Assembly (NCBI RefSeq): GCF_029909975.1 | Contig: NZ_CP094516.1 | Coordinates: 6,860,501 to 6,924,500, forward strand | Reading direction: 5' to 3' | Length of the DNA stretch: 64,000 nucleotides | DNA from: Bradyrhizobium sp. ISRA430 | GTDB taxonomy: Bacteria > Pseudomonadota > Alphaproteobacteria > Rhizobiales > Xanthobacteraceae | Shown: positions 28,278 through 37,355 of the stretch, in pieces | Position numbering within the stretch: position 1 is the stretch's first letter | Layout of the letters: each line of letters begins with the position of its first letter | Program-made: the position numbers and the translations under genes | The notes under the pieces: model-generated | What the model was told of the DNA's origin: nothing | Databases searched by the model: none | The model's input: the letters and a program-made list of their open reading frames with translations, nothing else

Positions 28278-29333
28278 ATGGGTGAACCCGCACTATTTCA
28301 GCCAGCGGCAAAGCTGTCGCATGAAGTGGTCTCCTGGCTCAACGAGATCGCCGCACCGCGCGCGGTTCTGCAGAGCCGCATTGGCGATAAGCCGCTATCG
28401 ATCCGTATGAGCCGGCTTGTTTGGCAGGCCGAGCCATATGCCATATCGATGCTCGACTGCGTATTTTGCGCCGGAGGCGAGACCGCTGTGTTGTCCTTGC
28501 CCCGCCTTCTCGTCGAGGCACTGATTTCAACGGTCCAGTATGGCCTTACTTTACCTTCCGACCCAACCCGCTCGCTTCTTCTCGAACTTGCACTGGAACC
28601 TTGGCTCGCTCCATTAGAGACCGTGCTCGCGCGGAATTTGCAGCTGATCTGCGTCGAAGACGCAACGGCCAAAGACCCCTATTTGGAGTTCGACGTTACT
28701 TTCGGGCCGCTGGCGGCCAAGGCCCGCCTGTTCTTGTTCGCGCCTCTTGACGGTCTGGTTCCGTCTGCGTTTCGTGTCTTAGGCGAGTTGATCGGCGAAT
28801 TACCGCGAGATTTAGGCAAGATTTCTTCGGAATTGCCGGTCGTAATTGCGAGAGAGATCGGCTCGCTGCGCGCGCCCATCAAGCTTCTTCGCCAAGCACA
28901 GCCCGGCGACGCACTGCTGCCCGACGTCATTCCCTTTGCCCATGGCCAGCTCATCTTCGCTGCGGACAAGTTGTGGGCGCCGGCGCAGGTCGCGGGCGAC
29001 AGACTTATCCTTCGGGGACCATTCCGCCTGCAGTCCCATCCTCTAAGGTACGCAAATATGACGATACGCCCCCAAGCTGAACAAGCAATTCCGCCCTCGG
29101 AAGCCGACATCGACAGTGTTGAGATCACGCTTGTGTTCGAATGCGGCCGCTGGCCCATCCCGCTGGGTACGTTGAGAAGCATCAACGAGGGGCACGTGTT
29201 CGAGCTTGGCCGGCCGGTGGACGGTCCGGTCGATATTGTTGCCAATGGTCAATTGATCGGCCGCGGCGACATCGTACGTGTCGGTGAAGCGTTGGGCATC
29301 CGGTTACTTAGCAAGTTGGCGGTCAATGGTTGA
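28278..29333 (+). CDS. rhcQ: RhcQ, SctQ C-ring/sorting-platform protein
   Basis: 351 aa. The last 75 residues are a SpoA (surface presentation of antigens) domain: ITLVFECGRWPIPLGTLRSI, GHVFELGRPVDGPVDIVANG, IGRGDIVRVGEALGIRL. The N-terminal part is the less conserved SctQ region. It builds the cytosolic pods. Start at 28278 lacks a strong ribosome site; see the separate note about a coupled ATG at 28220 in another frame. Overlaps rhcR by 8 bp. Confidence 0.92.
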   Translation: MGEPALFQPAAKLSHEVVSWLNEIAAPRAVLQSRIGDKPLSIRMSRLVWQAEPYAISMLDCVFCAGGETAVLSLPRLLVEALISTVQYGLTLPSDPTRSLLLELALEPWLAPLETVLARNLQLICVEDATAKDPYLEFDVTFGPLAAKARLFLFAPLDGLVPSAFRVLGELIGELPRDLGKISSELPVVIAREIGSLRAPIKLLRQAQPGDALLPDVIPFAHGQLIFAADKLWAPAQVAGDRLILRGPFRLQSHPLRYANMTIRPQAEQAIPPSEADIDSVEITLVFECGRWPIPLGTLRSINEGHVFELGRPVDGPVDIVANGQLIGRGDIVRVGEALGIRLLSKLAVNG

Positions 29334-29991
29334 CATTCAACCGAGCATCCTTGCGCTTGTTGCGGCGACCGCCGGCCTTGGCCTGCTGGCGTTCGCAGTT
29401 GTCACAACAACGGCGTTCATCAAGGTTTCCGTCGTTCTCTTCCTGATCCGCAACGCGCTCGGCACTCAGTCCATACCACCGAACATCGTTCTGTATGGTG
29501 CTGCATTGATCCTTACCGTGTTCATAGGCGCCCCAGTATTCGAGCAAACCTACAACCGCGTGACCGATACGCAACTTCGTTACCAAACCGCCGATGACTG
29601 GTTGACCGCCGCCAAGGAGGGCAGCGAGCCGCTGCGCGCCCATCTCAAAAAGTTCACCACTGAGGAGCAGCGCACGTTCTTCCTGTCGTCGACTGAACAT
29701 ATCTGGTCGGAGGAGATGCGCGCCAACGCAACAGCCGATGACTTTGCGATCCTCGTGCCGTCTTTTTTGATCTCGGAGCTTAAGCGTGCGTTTGAAATCG
29801 GTTTCCTTCTCTATCTTCCGTTCATCACGATCGACCTGATTGTGACGACAATTCTGATGGCCATGGGCATGTCAATGGTATCACCAACAATGATATCCGT
29901 TCCTTTCAAGCTCTTTCTGTTCGTCACAATCGACGGCTGGTCGCGGCTCATGCACGGATTGGTCTTAAGCTACGCATCCCCGGGGGGGTGA
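29326..29991 (+). CDS. rhcR: RhcR, SctR export-gate protein
   Basis: 221 aa with four membrane segments. Family motifs: FIKVSVVLFLIRNALGTQ, then VPSFLISELKRAFEIGFLLYLPF and MAMGMSMVSPTMISVPFKLFLF. SctR forms the core of the export gate with SctS and SctT. ATG at 29326 gives the typical N-terminus; a longer reading from 29278 runs inside rhcQ. Two bases separate it from rhcS. Confidence 0.96.
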   Translation: MVDIQPSILALVAATAGLGLLAFAVVTTTAFIKVSVVLFLIRNALGTQSIPPNIVLYGAALILTVFIGAPVFEQTYNRVTDTQLRYQTADDWLTAAKEGSEPLRAHLKKFTTEEQRTFFLSSTEHIWSEEMRANATADDFAILVPSFLISELKRAFEIGFLLYLPFITIDLIVTTILMAMGMSMVSPTMISVPFKLFLFVTIDGWSRLMHGLVLSYASPGG

Positions 29992-29992
29992 G

Positions 29993-30268
29993 ATGGACGA
30001 GGCCAGCATCCTTACCCACCTGAGCCGATCATTAGTCCTGTTCATGATCTGGGTTCTACCGCCGCTCCTGGCAGCCCTCGTGGCCGGATTGGGTATTGGC
30101 ATCGTGCAGGCAGCAACCCAGCTCCAGGATCAAACCTTGCCGCTTACCGTGAAGCTCCTCGTCGTCGTCGCCGTGCTCGTTCTGTTTGCCCCGGTCCTGA
30201 GCGCGCCGCTGATCGAGCAAGCCCAGCATATCTTCACTGAGTTCCCCGCGCTCACAGCGAGGTATTAG
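29993..30268 (+). CDS. rhcS: RhcS, SctS export-gate protein
   Basis: 91 aa, two membrane segments (VLFMIWVLPPLLAALVAGLGIG and VKLLVVVAVLVLFAPVLSAPL) joined by the conserved QAATQLQDQTLPLTVK loop of SctS/FliQ. Last gene of the run started at nopB. In many T3SS loci rhcT follows at once; here 713 bp intervene. Confidence 0.95.
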   Translation: MDEASILTHLSRSLVLFMIWVLPPLLAALVAGLGIGIVQAATQLQDQTLPLTVKLLVVVAVLVLFAPVLSAPLIEQAQHIFTEFPALTARY

Positions 30269-30353
30269 TGCGCGCGGAACGCAAGCCTGTCTAAGTTTCA
30301 GCTATAGCGTCGCGTTTGTTGGCCTTGATTGTGAACCACAAAAGGGCGAGTTC

Positions 30354-30371
30354 GTCAGCTTATCGAAAGCT
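30354..30371 (+). promoter_or_regulatory. tts box between rhcS and rhcT
   Basis: Plus-strand GTCAGCTTATCGAAAGCT is a near-perfect tts-box core, in the middle of the export-gate genes. It can drive rhcT-rhcU 610 bp downstream but was probably the promoter of the broken frame at 30449. Confidence 0.92.
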
Positions 30372-30448
30372 CGCCTCACTATTATGAGACGGATAGACAT
30401 CCGAACTGTCCTGTTCGGCTCTATGAGCCTGCCGTATTCGGAGGAAGA

Positions 30449-30502
30449 ATGACCCCATTTGGAATTTCTATCCGTTCGATTCAGGTTTTTCTTACGATGT
30501 GA
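30449..30502 (+). pseudogene. Truncated reading frame behind tts box, effector relic
   Basis: An ATG at 30449 has an excellent ribosome site (GGAGGAAG) 78 bp behind a near-perfect tts box, but the frame stops after 17 codons. Past the TGA the same frame is open for another 50 or so codons to about 30658. This is the layout of a tts-controlled effector gene whose body has eroded. Family unknown. Confidence 0.45.
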
Positions 30503-30981
30503 TGGAATTACCTGCTGAGACCCGGTCCTCGATGCACAGCCTGGCGAGTTGTCGACGCAAGTGAACGGGCGAACCGCTTTGATTGCAAGCGGCCCCACGA
30601 TTCTGGCGTTCTGGTGAATGAGCCTGCGAATGAAGGTGCCGCTCGAGACCGATCTCCATAGACTGAGAAATTGATGGAAGCTTCGAGGCCCTCAGATCAC
30701 CAAACCGCGCTGCGGCCGGTGAGAGCCGAAAAAGCTTGGCTTGTAGGCCGCGCAGCGGCGCGATTTGGCCGGTGCTCTCATCGAATGGTTATACCTCTGC
30801 GCCGGATGGCTCTAGCTATATGGATGGTTGAAGCCGAAGTCATCTAGCTTGTGGGATGCGTGTCGCTCTGCAACCGCTGGGACACGAGGGTCGCTGATCT
30901 GCAGAGTTCTTGACGTCTCACATCATGTCGACGCGAGTGCGACGGTTGCATTGGCTGAAGCGAACGACGAGCTGAGCGCAA
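30503..30981. other. Insert between rhcS and rhcT
   Basis: No intact gene. Apart from the possible continuation of the broken frame to 30658, nothing was recognised. The insert separates genes that are contiguous in most T3SS clusters. Confidence 0.5.
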
Positions 30982-31797
30982 ATGGATGTCTTGTCACCCA
31001 CCGAGACGCAAACTCTGGTTCAGACTGCTGTCGAGTTCATCGTTGCGGCCGGACTTGGCGCGGCCCGGGCCCTCGGCATTATGCTGGTTCTTCCGGTATT
31101 CACGCGACCGCACATTAGCGGGATTATCCGCGCAAGCGCGACGGTTGTGATTGGATTGCCTTGCTTGATGCAGATCAGGAACGGCTTGCAGACACTAGAT
31201 CCGGGCACCCGTATGATTGCGGTCTCGCTCCTCGGTTTGAAGGAGATATTTATCGGCCTGCTGTTCGGTTTTCTGCTTAGTATACCGCTTTGGAGCATCC
31301 AGGCCGTTGGTGACATCATTGATACCCAGCGCGGCATCTCCAGCCAGGTGGACGATCCTGCGACACGCAGTCAAACCGCCCCGATGGGGCTCTTTCTCGG
31401 GACTGCCGCGGTTACGATCTTCGTTGTATCAGGAGGTCTGCAGACCATGGTCAAATGCCTCTATGGAAGCTATCTGATCTGGCCCGTGTATCGGCTGCTA
31501 CCGCCCCTGACCCAGCAAGGGGCCATGGAGTTTATCGGGCTCCTCGACCATATCATGCATACGACCCTCGTGGTCGCCGGGCCCGTGCTGGCTCTGCTGC
31601 TTCTGATTGACGTATCCCTCATGCTGCTCGGGCGCTTTGCGCCGCAAATCAAGCTGAACGATCTCTCTCCGACCATCAAGAATGCCGCCTTTGGCATCAT
31701 CATGGTCAGCTACGCCGTTTTCCTGATCGAATATATGGGAGCAGAGATCATTCGGTTCAACGGCGTGCTGGAGTGGCTCGAGAAGTTCTTGAAATGA
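30982..31797 (+). CDS. rhcT: RhcT, SctT export-gate protein
   Basis: 271 aa with six or so membrane segments. Family motifs: GAARALGIMLVLPVFTRPHI at the start, GFLLSIPLWSIQAVGDIIDTQRG in the middle, and a LLIDVSLMLLGRFAPQIKLND region. SctT caps the SctR/S export gate and contacts SctU. The stop overlaps the rhcU start. Confidence 0.95.
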   Translation: MDVLSPTETQTLVQTAVEFIVAAGLGAARALGIMLVLPVFTRPHISGIIRASATVVIGLPCLMQIRNGLQTLDPGTRMIAVSLLGLKEIFIGLLFGFLLSIPLWSIQAVGDIIDTQRGISSQVDDPATRSQTAPMGLFLGTAAVTIFVVSGGLQTMVKCLYGSYLIWPVYRLLPPLTQQGAMEFIGLLDHIMHTTLVVAGPVLALLLLIDVSLMLLGRFAPQIKLNDLSPTIKNAAFGIIMVSYAVFLIEYMGAEIIRFNGVLEWLEKFLK

Positions 31798-32831
31798 ACG
31801 ACACGGGCGAAGAGAAAAACCTTCCACCAAGTCACAAGAAGCTGAGGGACGCGCGTAAGAAAGGGCAGAGCCCGCGCAGCGCCGACTTTGTGACCGCCGC
31901 AAGCCTTTGCGCTGGTTTCGGCTGCCTGTGCTTCAGGGCCGGCCCGATCGAAGACGGATGGCGCGAAGCCGTGCGGCTCATCGACAAGCTGCAGGAACAG
32001 CCCTTCAACAGTGCGGTCCGGCAGGCGTTGCTCGGATTGATGGACCTTTCTATAGCAGCCGCGGCCCCCATCCTAGGTGCGGCGGTGGTTGCGGCGATTC
32101 TGGCCGGTGTCTTGGCCGGCGGCGGGCTGACGATTTCGGTTGAGCCGCTTAAACCCAGCTTTGAGAAATTGGATCCCGTCAAAGGGCTGAAGCGGATTGT
32201 CTCCCAGCGGTCGGTTGTCGAGCTTGGAAAGTCTATCGTCAAAGTTTTGGTTCTTGGCGCTACGTTCGTTTTCACTGTGCTCGCAAGTTGGAGGGCACTG
32301 GTATACTTGCCCGTTTGCGATTTGAGCTGCTTTGGTTTTGTCTTTAAAGAGCTCAAAGTGCTGATCGCGATCGCTGCCGGCGCTCTTCTGATTGGCGGCT
32401 TGGCTGATCTGCTCATTCAGCGTTGGTTGTTCTTGCGCGACATGCGCATGACGCAGAGCGAAGCCAAGCGCGAGTCCAAGGAACAGGATGGTAATCCGCA
32501 GATCAGGGGTGAACACCGCAGGCTCCGCCGGGAGTCGGCGAACGAGTCTCCGCTTGGCGTCCATCGGGCGACAGTGATACTGACGGGGCGAGCGACGTTG
32601 ATTGGGCTGCGCTACGTTCGGGGCGAGACCGGCGTCCCGGTATTGGTGTGCCGCGGTGAGGGCGAAACGGCTTCACAGTTACTGGCGGAGGCCCGCGCCC
32701 AACGTCTGAGCATTGTCGAGGATCATGTGTTGGCGCATCAGTTGATCCGAAAAGGTGCGATGGGCAAGGCCGTTCCGATGGAGTGTTTCGAGAGGGTTGC
32801 AAAGGCAGTCTTTGCCGCCGGCCTCGTTTAG
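31794..32831 (+). CDS. rhcU: RhcU, SctU switch protein without NPTH motif
   Basis: 345 aa. N-terminal four-helix membrane domain (basic PPSHKKLRDARKKGQSPRS start and LDPVKGLKRIVSQRSVVELGKSIVK loop) and a cytosolic domain. SctU normally cleaves itself within Asn-Pro-Thr-His to switch substrate class. Here the segment that should hold it reads VILTGRATLIGLRY (residues 261-274), so NPTH is replaced by Gly-Arg-Ala-Thr. The rest of the domain (GVPVLVC-GEGE, ARA-RLSIVEDHVLAHQLI) is intact. ATG 31794 overlaps the rhcT stop. Confidence 0.93.
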   Translation: MNDTGEEKNLPPSHKKLRDARKKGQSPRSADFVTAASLCAGFGCLCFRAGPIEDGWREAVRLIDKLQEQPFNSAVRQALLGLMDLSIAAAAPILGAAVVAAILAGVLAGGGLTISVEPLKPSFEKLDPVKGLKRIVSQRSVVELGKSIVKVLVLGATFVFTVLASWRALVYLPVCDLSCFGFVFKELKVLIAIAAGALLIGGLADLLIQRWLFLRDMRMTQSEAKRESKEQDGNPQIRGEHRRLRRESANESPLGVHRATVILTGRATLIGLRYVRGETGVPVLVCRGEGETASQLLAEARAQRLSIVEDHVLAHQLIRKGAMGKAVPMECFERVAKAVFAAGLV

Positions 32832-33026
32832 CGTCGCGCAAAACAGCGATGCGCTCAAATCTGTGGTCAACGACCCAACTGTCCCAGAACCTGATCTGCA
32901 AGCTGCACGATCCCAAGAAAAGGACCGAGCAAAGATTGGATTCCAGGAGGCTCGTCGGCCGATTCCAAAACTGATATGGACCAGAATGCCAACCGACGTT
33001 CATGCTGCTCGGGTCTTACGAGCCGC

Positions 33027-33659
33027 TTATTGGGTTTCTGGCGCAACCCTGTTATGGGTTTCATCCTCCAAATTGCTCCTATTGCCCACCGTCGTTGCCC
33101 CACGTGCGGTGATGGGAAGCACTGCACGATCACCACTGGTCGGCATGACAGCGTGATTGCCTAACAAGTCGCCAGGATCATTGATCATGACCGCGAGGTT
33201 ATTCCGGACTGAGCAGCCAAGGGTTGGATTGAACGAATTGTCGTTCACCGTAGGACCGACGATGGAGAGCGAGGGGCAGACCGGAGGATGAGCTTCGAAA
33301 GTGATCGCTTCGATCCTCACCCCGGAACGAGCCGGCAAATCCACACGAGAAGCGGACAGGCGGATGTTGTAGGTGGCAACGCCCATGGCGCGAGCCTCGT
33401 GGGCCACCTGTGCAATGAGTCTGGGTGGGCCGATGACACCCACATGGAGGGCGTCCCGCCGGCCGCGACTGGTCGCTGCAATAAAGCTTCGCAGCCGATG
33501 CCGTTCGGGGCCACGAAGGCTCTGCAGGAACAGCACGCTACTCTTCTGCTCGACCTGGATCTCTTGGTCGGCCGGCGCGGGCTGGATCGAGGCAGTATTT
33601 GCGCAGCCCCCCAATGTTGCTCCAATAACGATCGGGTAGCACAGATGTCGCAAAGTCAT
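33027..33659 (-). CDS. y4xK: CpaD-like outer-membrane lipoprotein (y4xK)
   Basis: 210 aa. Lipoprotein signal with Gly-Gly-Cys at residue 19. The C-terminal half carries the CpaD/RcpB signature NPTLGCSVRNNLAVMINDPGDLL. Such proteins assist Tad pilus secretins. Here the gene follows the secretin gene rhcC2 directly (10 bp), so it probably serves the T3SS secretin. Rhizobial T3SS clusters have a lipoprotein gene, y4xK, at this place. Confidence 0.8.
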   Translation of the reverse strand: MTLRHLCYPIVIGATLGGCANTASIQPAPADQEIQVEQKSSVLFLQSLRGPERHRLRSFIAATSRGRRDALHVGVIGPPRLIAQVAHEARAMGVATYNIRLSASRVDLPARSGVRIEAITFEAHPPVCPSLSIVGPTVNDNSFNPTLGCSVRNNLAVMINDPGDLLGNHAVMPTSGDRAVLPITARGATTVGNRSNLEDETHNRVAPETQ

Positions 33660-33669
33660 TTGGCGATCC

Positions 33670-35082
33670 TCATTCGATAATAAAGCCGGCGCTGCCGGTC
33701 AATCCTGGTGCGCTGGCGCGAGGCGCATCGCGCTCTCGCGGCGGCCGGGCCACCGTGTTCGTCAAAATCCGCCCCGCGTCTGAGGGCGGTGAGATGCGGT
33801 CGCTCGGCGCACTCATCCGGTTCGGATTCGGTCCGGGCCGCACGATGTAGGGCGTGACAATAATGACCAGCTCGGTTTCACGTTTTTGAAACGATGAGGA
33901 GCGAAAAAGTGCGCCCAGGATCGGCACATCGCCGAGCCAGGGAAACTCGCCGATATCAGTGTTGAAGTTGCGCCTGATGAGGCCGCCGATTGCAAAGCTC
34001 TGACCGCTGGCGAGCTCGACCACGGTGCTCGCCCGCCGAGTCGAGAGGGCAGGGACCGCCATGCCATTGATTTTGACTTCGCCTTCGCTCGACAGTTCGC
34101 TGACTTCGGGCTTCACACGGACATTGATCTGATTATTGTTGAGAACCGTCGGAACGAACTCGAGGCTCACGCCGAACTGACGAAATTGGACCGAAACCTG
34201 CCGGTTGTCCTGCATCACCGGAATGGGGAATTCGCCGCCGGCGAGGAAGCTTGCGGCTTCGCCGGACATCGCCGTCAGATTCGGCTCAGCCAGGATTGAG
34301 GCGAGGTGCTCGCTTGCGAGAGCGTCCAGAACAGCGCTCAAGTTGGTGTTGCCGGCGCTAAACCCAATCCCGATCGTGCCGCCGCCGCCGGCTGCGCCGG
34401 ACCCTCCCCCTTTGCCGGTGACAAGGAAAGCGCCGTTTGGGCTCGAGGCGGTGAAGTTGATGTTGAGATCCTTGACGGCGGTGCGGGAGACCTCTGCCAC
34501 CCGTACGCTGAGATTCACCTGTAATGAGCCGGCGACCTGGATCTTGTTGACAACCAGCGCGCCAGCCCCAAGAAACTGCTCAGTGACCTTCCTGGCGGTC
34601 TCGACGACCTCGGCATTAGGCGCCGTACCGCTAAGGATCGCGCCGCGCGGGGTATAGCTGACCTGAATCGGATAGTCGCCGACCTCGGCCTTCAGCGCGG
34701 CCCGCAGATCCTCGATCGGTTGGGTGACGACAACACGCAGCTCGGCGAGAGCCTCTCCGTTGTCGTTTAGGGCGAACAGGCTAGTCCGTCCCGATTTTTT
34801 GCCAAACACGAAAATCGTGGTGTTCGACGGCGCCTGATAATCCGCAATGGCCGGGTCGGCGATAAAAATGCTCGCAGCCGGTCCGGTCAGATGAACTGTC
34901 TTGCCCTGTGAGGAGGTAAGGTTGAGCGTGCCGGTGGTGCTGCCAGGCGCCGCACGTGGCGGTTCTCCTTTGCCATCTCGCTTTGCCTGAGCTGCGGCAG
35001 CAAGCGGAAGTAGCAGAGCGACTGCGCACAGGGCGTAGCAGAGGCGGGGAAAAGCGGCATAATGCGAGCCGCTGGCGACCAT
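33670..35082 (-). CDS. rhcC2: RhcC2, secretin pore subunit, CpaC-like
   Basis: About 470 aa from ATG 35082, which exposes a signal peptide (CYALCAVALLLPLAAAAQA). A CpaC-type pilus N-domain (LNLTSSQGKTVHLTGPAASIFIADPAIADYQ), a BON-like domain, then the secretin domain with VASGQSFAIGGLIRRN and the VPILGALFRSSSFQKRETELVIIVTPYIVRP C-terminal signature. With RhcC1 it forms the outer-membrane channel. A start further upstream (35193) would overlap ttsI. Clusters with y4xK and ttsI on the minus strand. Confidence 0.88.
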   Translation of the reverse strand: MVASGSHYAAFPRLCYALCAVALLLPLAAAAQAKRDGKGEPPRAAPGSTTGTLNLTSSQGKTVHLTGPAASIFIADPAIADYQAPSNTTIFVFGKKSGRTSLFALNDNGEALAELRVVVTQPIEDLRAALKAEVGDYPIQVSYTPRGAILSGTAPNAEVVETARKVTEQFLGAGALVVNKIQVAGSLQVNLSVRVAEVSRTAVKDLNINFTASSPNGAFLVTGKGGGSGAAGGGGTIGIGFSAGNTNLSAVLDALASEHLASILAEPNLTAMSGEAASFLAGGEFPIPVMQDNRQVSVQFRQFGVSLEFVPTVLNNNQINVRVKPEVSELSSEGEVKINGMAVPALSTRRASTVVELASGQSFAIGGLIRRNFNTDIGEFPWLGDVPILGALFRSSSFQKRETELVIIVTPYIVRPGPNPNRMSAPSDRISPPSDAGRILTNTVARPPRERDAPRASAPGLTGSAGFIIE

Positions 35083-35146
35083 CGACGGCCCATCAGCGCC
35101 GGCGTCATTGTTAACGAAGTTCAAGGAAGTGCTGCTTTCAAGTTCG

Positions 35147-35836
35147 CTAGGCAGCCGATGCTGCGCCGATGAGTTCAAGGGTGTAGCCGACACCGCGCGC
35201 GGTCTTGATCCTGAGCGTTGCTCCCGCCTGGTTCAAATGAGCTCGTAAGCGGTAAATCCCGACTTCCAGCGCATTGGTCGAGACCTCGTCGTCAAATGCA
35301 TACAAGCTTTCTTCGAGCGCTGTGCGGGGCACGGTACGGCCCGCGCGGTTGAGCAAATGTTCAAGAATGCACACTTCGCGGCGCGCAATTCTCAGTATTC
35401 GACCACCGACAGAGACTTGTCTCGCGATCGGATCGAAATGCAGATTCCCGAATGTGACGACCGGCGCGGTCATTTGCGTTGACCGTCGCAAGATGGCCCG
35501 CATGCGAGCAATGAGTTCGTCGATCGACACAGGCTTGGGTAAGAAATCATCCGCGCCAGCATTGAAGGTCGCGATTCGCCGGCTGAGATCATTGAGACTG
35601 CTCATCATCATTGCCGGCATTGATCGTCCTTCGCGCCGCAACTGCTTCAACCAGTCCAAACCATCTCCATCGGGCAAGACGGATTCGAGCAGTATCATGT
35701 GGTAGTTCGCGCAATCCAACGCGGCCGACGCCTCATCCAGCGTCCGCGTCACGTCGACGGCGAACCCGCAATTCAGCAGCGCCTCCTTTACGACGCGGCC
35801 AAAGTCCGCATGATGATCAACCAGGAGAATTCGCAT
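35147..35836 (-). CDS. ttsI: TtsI, transcriptional activator of the T3SS
   Basis: 229 aa OmpR/PhoB-like regulator: receiver domain at 1-120 and winged-helix domain with ARREVCILEHLLNRAGRTVPR and IKTARGVGYTLE. The phospho-acceptor position in the LLE-SVLPDGDGL strand holds Glu51 instead of Asp, a trait of TtsI that suggests constitutive, kinase-independent activity. TtsI binds tts boxes. Expression is set by a nod box 1.5 kb upstream. The Lys of the receiver (FLPKPV) is present. Confidence 0.95.
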   Translation of the reverse strand: MRILLVDHHADFGRVVKEALLNCGFAVDVTRTLDEASAALDCANYHMILLESVLPDGDGLDWLKQLRREGRSMPAMMMSSLNDLSRRIATFNAGADDFLPKPVSIDELIARMRAILRRSTQMTAPVVTFGNLHFDPIARQVSVGGRILRIARREVCILEHLLNRAGRTVPRTALEESLYAFDDEVSTNALEVGIYRLRAHLNQAGATLRIKTARGVGYTLELIGAASAA

Positions 35837-35875
35837 TCATCGCCTCTCGTCCATCCTCGGCAGGACTTGAGCGTG

Positions 35876-36259
35876 TCACGCTTGACCAGAAGGTTCGGCG
35901 GAACCCAGAGGATGCCCCTTTGGCGTGAATTCGAAAAGCCATGCGCGATACGCAAGAGCTTGTTGGCAGGCAGCCAATGTCTGCACGTCCATCGTCAGCG
36001 AATAGGCGGCGGCCTGCGGCGGATGGTTCGAGCCCGCGGCGCGGCTCAAAATCTCCCTTACGCCGGCAAGAGATCTGCAATCTCTCACGAGGCTGAGGGC
36101 CCTGGCGATGTGCTGATTCGTCTGCGGGCCGAGCATAGCGGTGGCCGCATGCATTGCGCGAACGCCTGCAGCGGCAGTCGCGCCACATCGGCGGAGCAAA
36201 AGGAAAACGCAGGCGAGAGCGGTTGTATTTGCCACCGAACGGACTTGCGAAACCGACAT
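35876..36259 (-). CDS. Hypothetical protein upstream of ttsI, 127 aa
   Basis: ATG at 36259 follows GGGAG. Ala-rich helical protein with a possible short hydrophobic segment near the start (TTALACVFLLL) and a conserved-looking QQALAYRAWLFEF block. It lies 39 bp upstream of ttsI in the same direction and downstream of the nod box, so it is probably co-transcribed with ttsI. No function recognised. Confidence 0.6.
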   Translation of the reverse strand: MSVSQVRSVANTTALACVFLLLRRCGATAAAGVRAMHAATAMLGPQTNQHIARALSLVRDCRSLAGVREILSRAAGSNHPPQAAAYSLTMDVQTLAACQQALAYRAWLFEFTPKGHPLGSAEPSGQA

Positions 36260-37355
36260 TGGAACTCCCAAATCGTCTTGATCCGCGGTCAGTCCTGCAA
36301 GGCCGTTGAGCCTGTAGTGTCGTCAAGTCACCACGATACAAGTTTTCCGCGTTGAAGATAGTTCACGCGCTATGCGTCGGACAATGGGCTGTAAAAGGCC
36401 GAGATACGACGCAACGATCAACACGCCCATCGGCGGTTAGACATTGTCTCGCTAGCCGGTGATGGCCAAACAAGGCGTCAACCGTCCTCAAGCTCGGTCG
36501 CTTCCGAGATCTTCTCCGCGCCAGCCGAGCGAGGGCTGCCAAGGAAGGACAAATCGAGCCTGGCATTGCTGTCGCGCATTGTCTGGGCTGGTGACGCCGA
36601 CTCCATTTCGTCAGACGGCCTGAACAGCGCGAGAACGATCTAGTCTCGAGCTTGGACTCAGCCTGTGATCGGTAGCGCGATCGCTCGCGTTGTTCTTGTG
36701 CGCTGGATGCTGGTCTGGCTGCGAAGAACACGCTTCGTCCTGCGCTCACAGAGCCGATTAACGATGCAAGCTCTGAATCGGAGCAGTCGAGTAGTGTCAC
36801 AAGGCGCATCGGCCGAGCATTGAGGTTCTGAAACGTTCGCAATTGTTGCTACCTGTCACGAAGAGTTCACGCGAGTGGAGTCTGTCGCGAGACTGTCGGA
36901 AATCCTACAATCTGACGCTGGGTCAGATTCAAGTGTCTTTAAGGACTCTTTGTATCGGTGCCATCAACATCGGAATCCTTGTGAGGCAATGACGACACAG
37001 TGCGGCCATGCCGTCGGGCTGTGCGAGGGTCAATCTCGCTCCGTCCAAGGTCGTCAGCATTTGTCCGTCCAATCAAGCGTAGCGCCAGAACGCCTTGAAG
37101 CGCGCGAAGAGGCAGTCGTTCGGCTATGACGCCAAGGTCGGCCAATCCGATCCGCCTCATACTCGGCAATTTAGTGGGAAAACCGTGGCGGGGACAGGAC
37201 GTCGATGTGACGCGCAGGACCTAACGTCCGAGATGCAGACTGCCGATCGCGCGAGCCAAGTTGTTCGGCAAGGGGCTGAGGAGAGAATCGATTGCCAGAC
37301 GTCATCTTGAATGCGGTCTCCATACATTGCGATCGACTATGAGGCCTTTGGGTAT
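36260..37355. other. 1.1 kb leader between nod box and ttsI operon
   Basis: A minus-strand frame at 36842-36363 is open but Arg/Ser-rich with no ribosome site; I do not regard it as a gene. The stretch would be transcribed from the nod box as a long 5' leader. Confidence 0.4.

Noticed and set aside
36363..36842. Minus-strand frame of 159 codons upstream of ttsI
   Set aside because: No ribosome site, heavy Arg/Ser content and no motif; most likely chance in GC-rich sequence.
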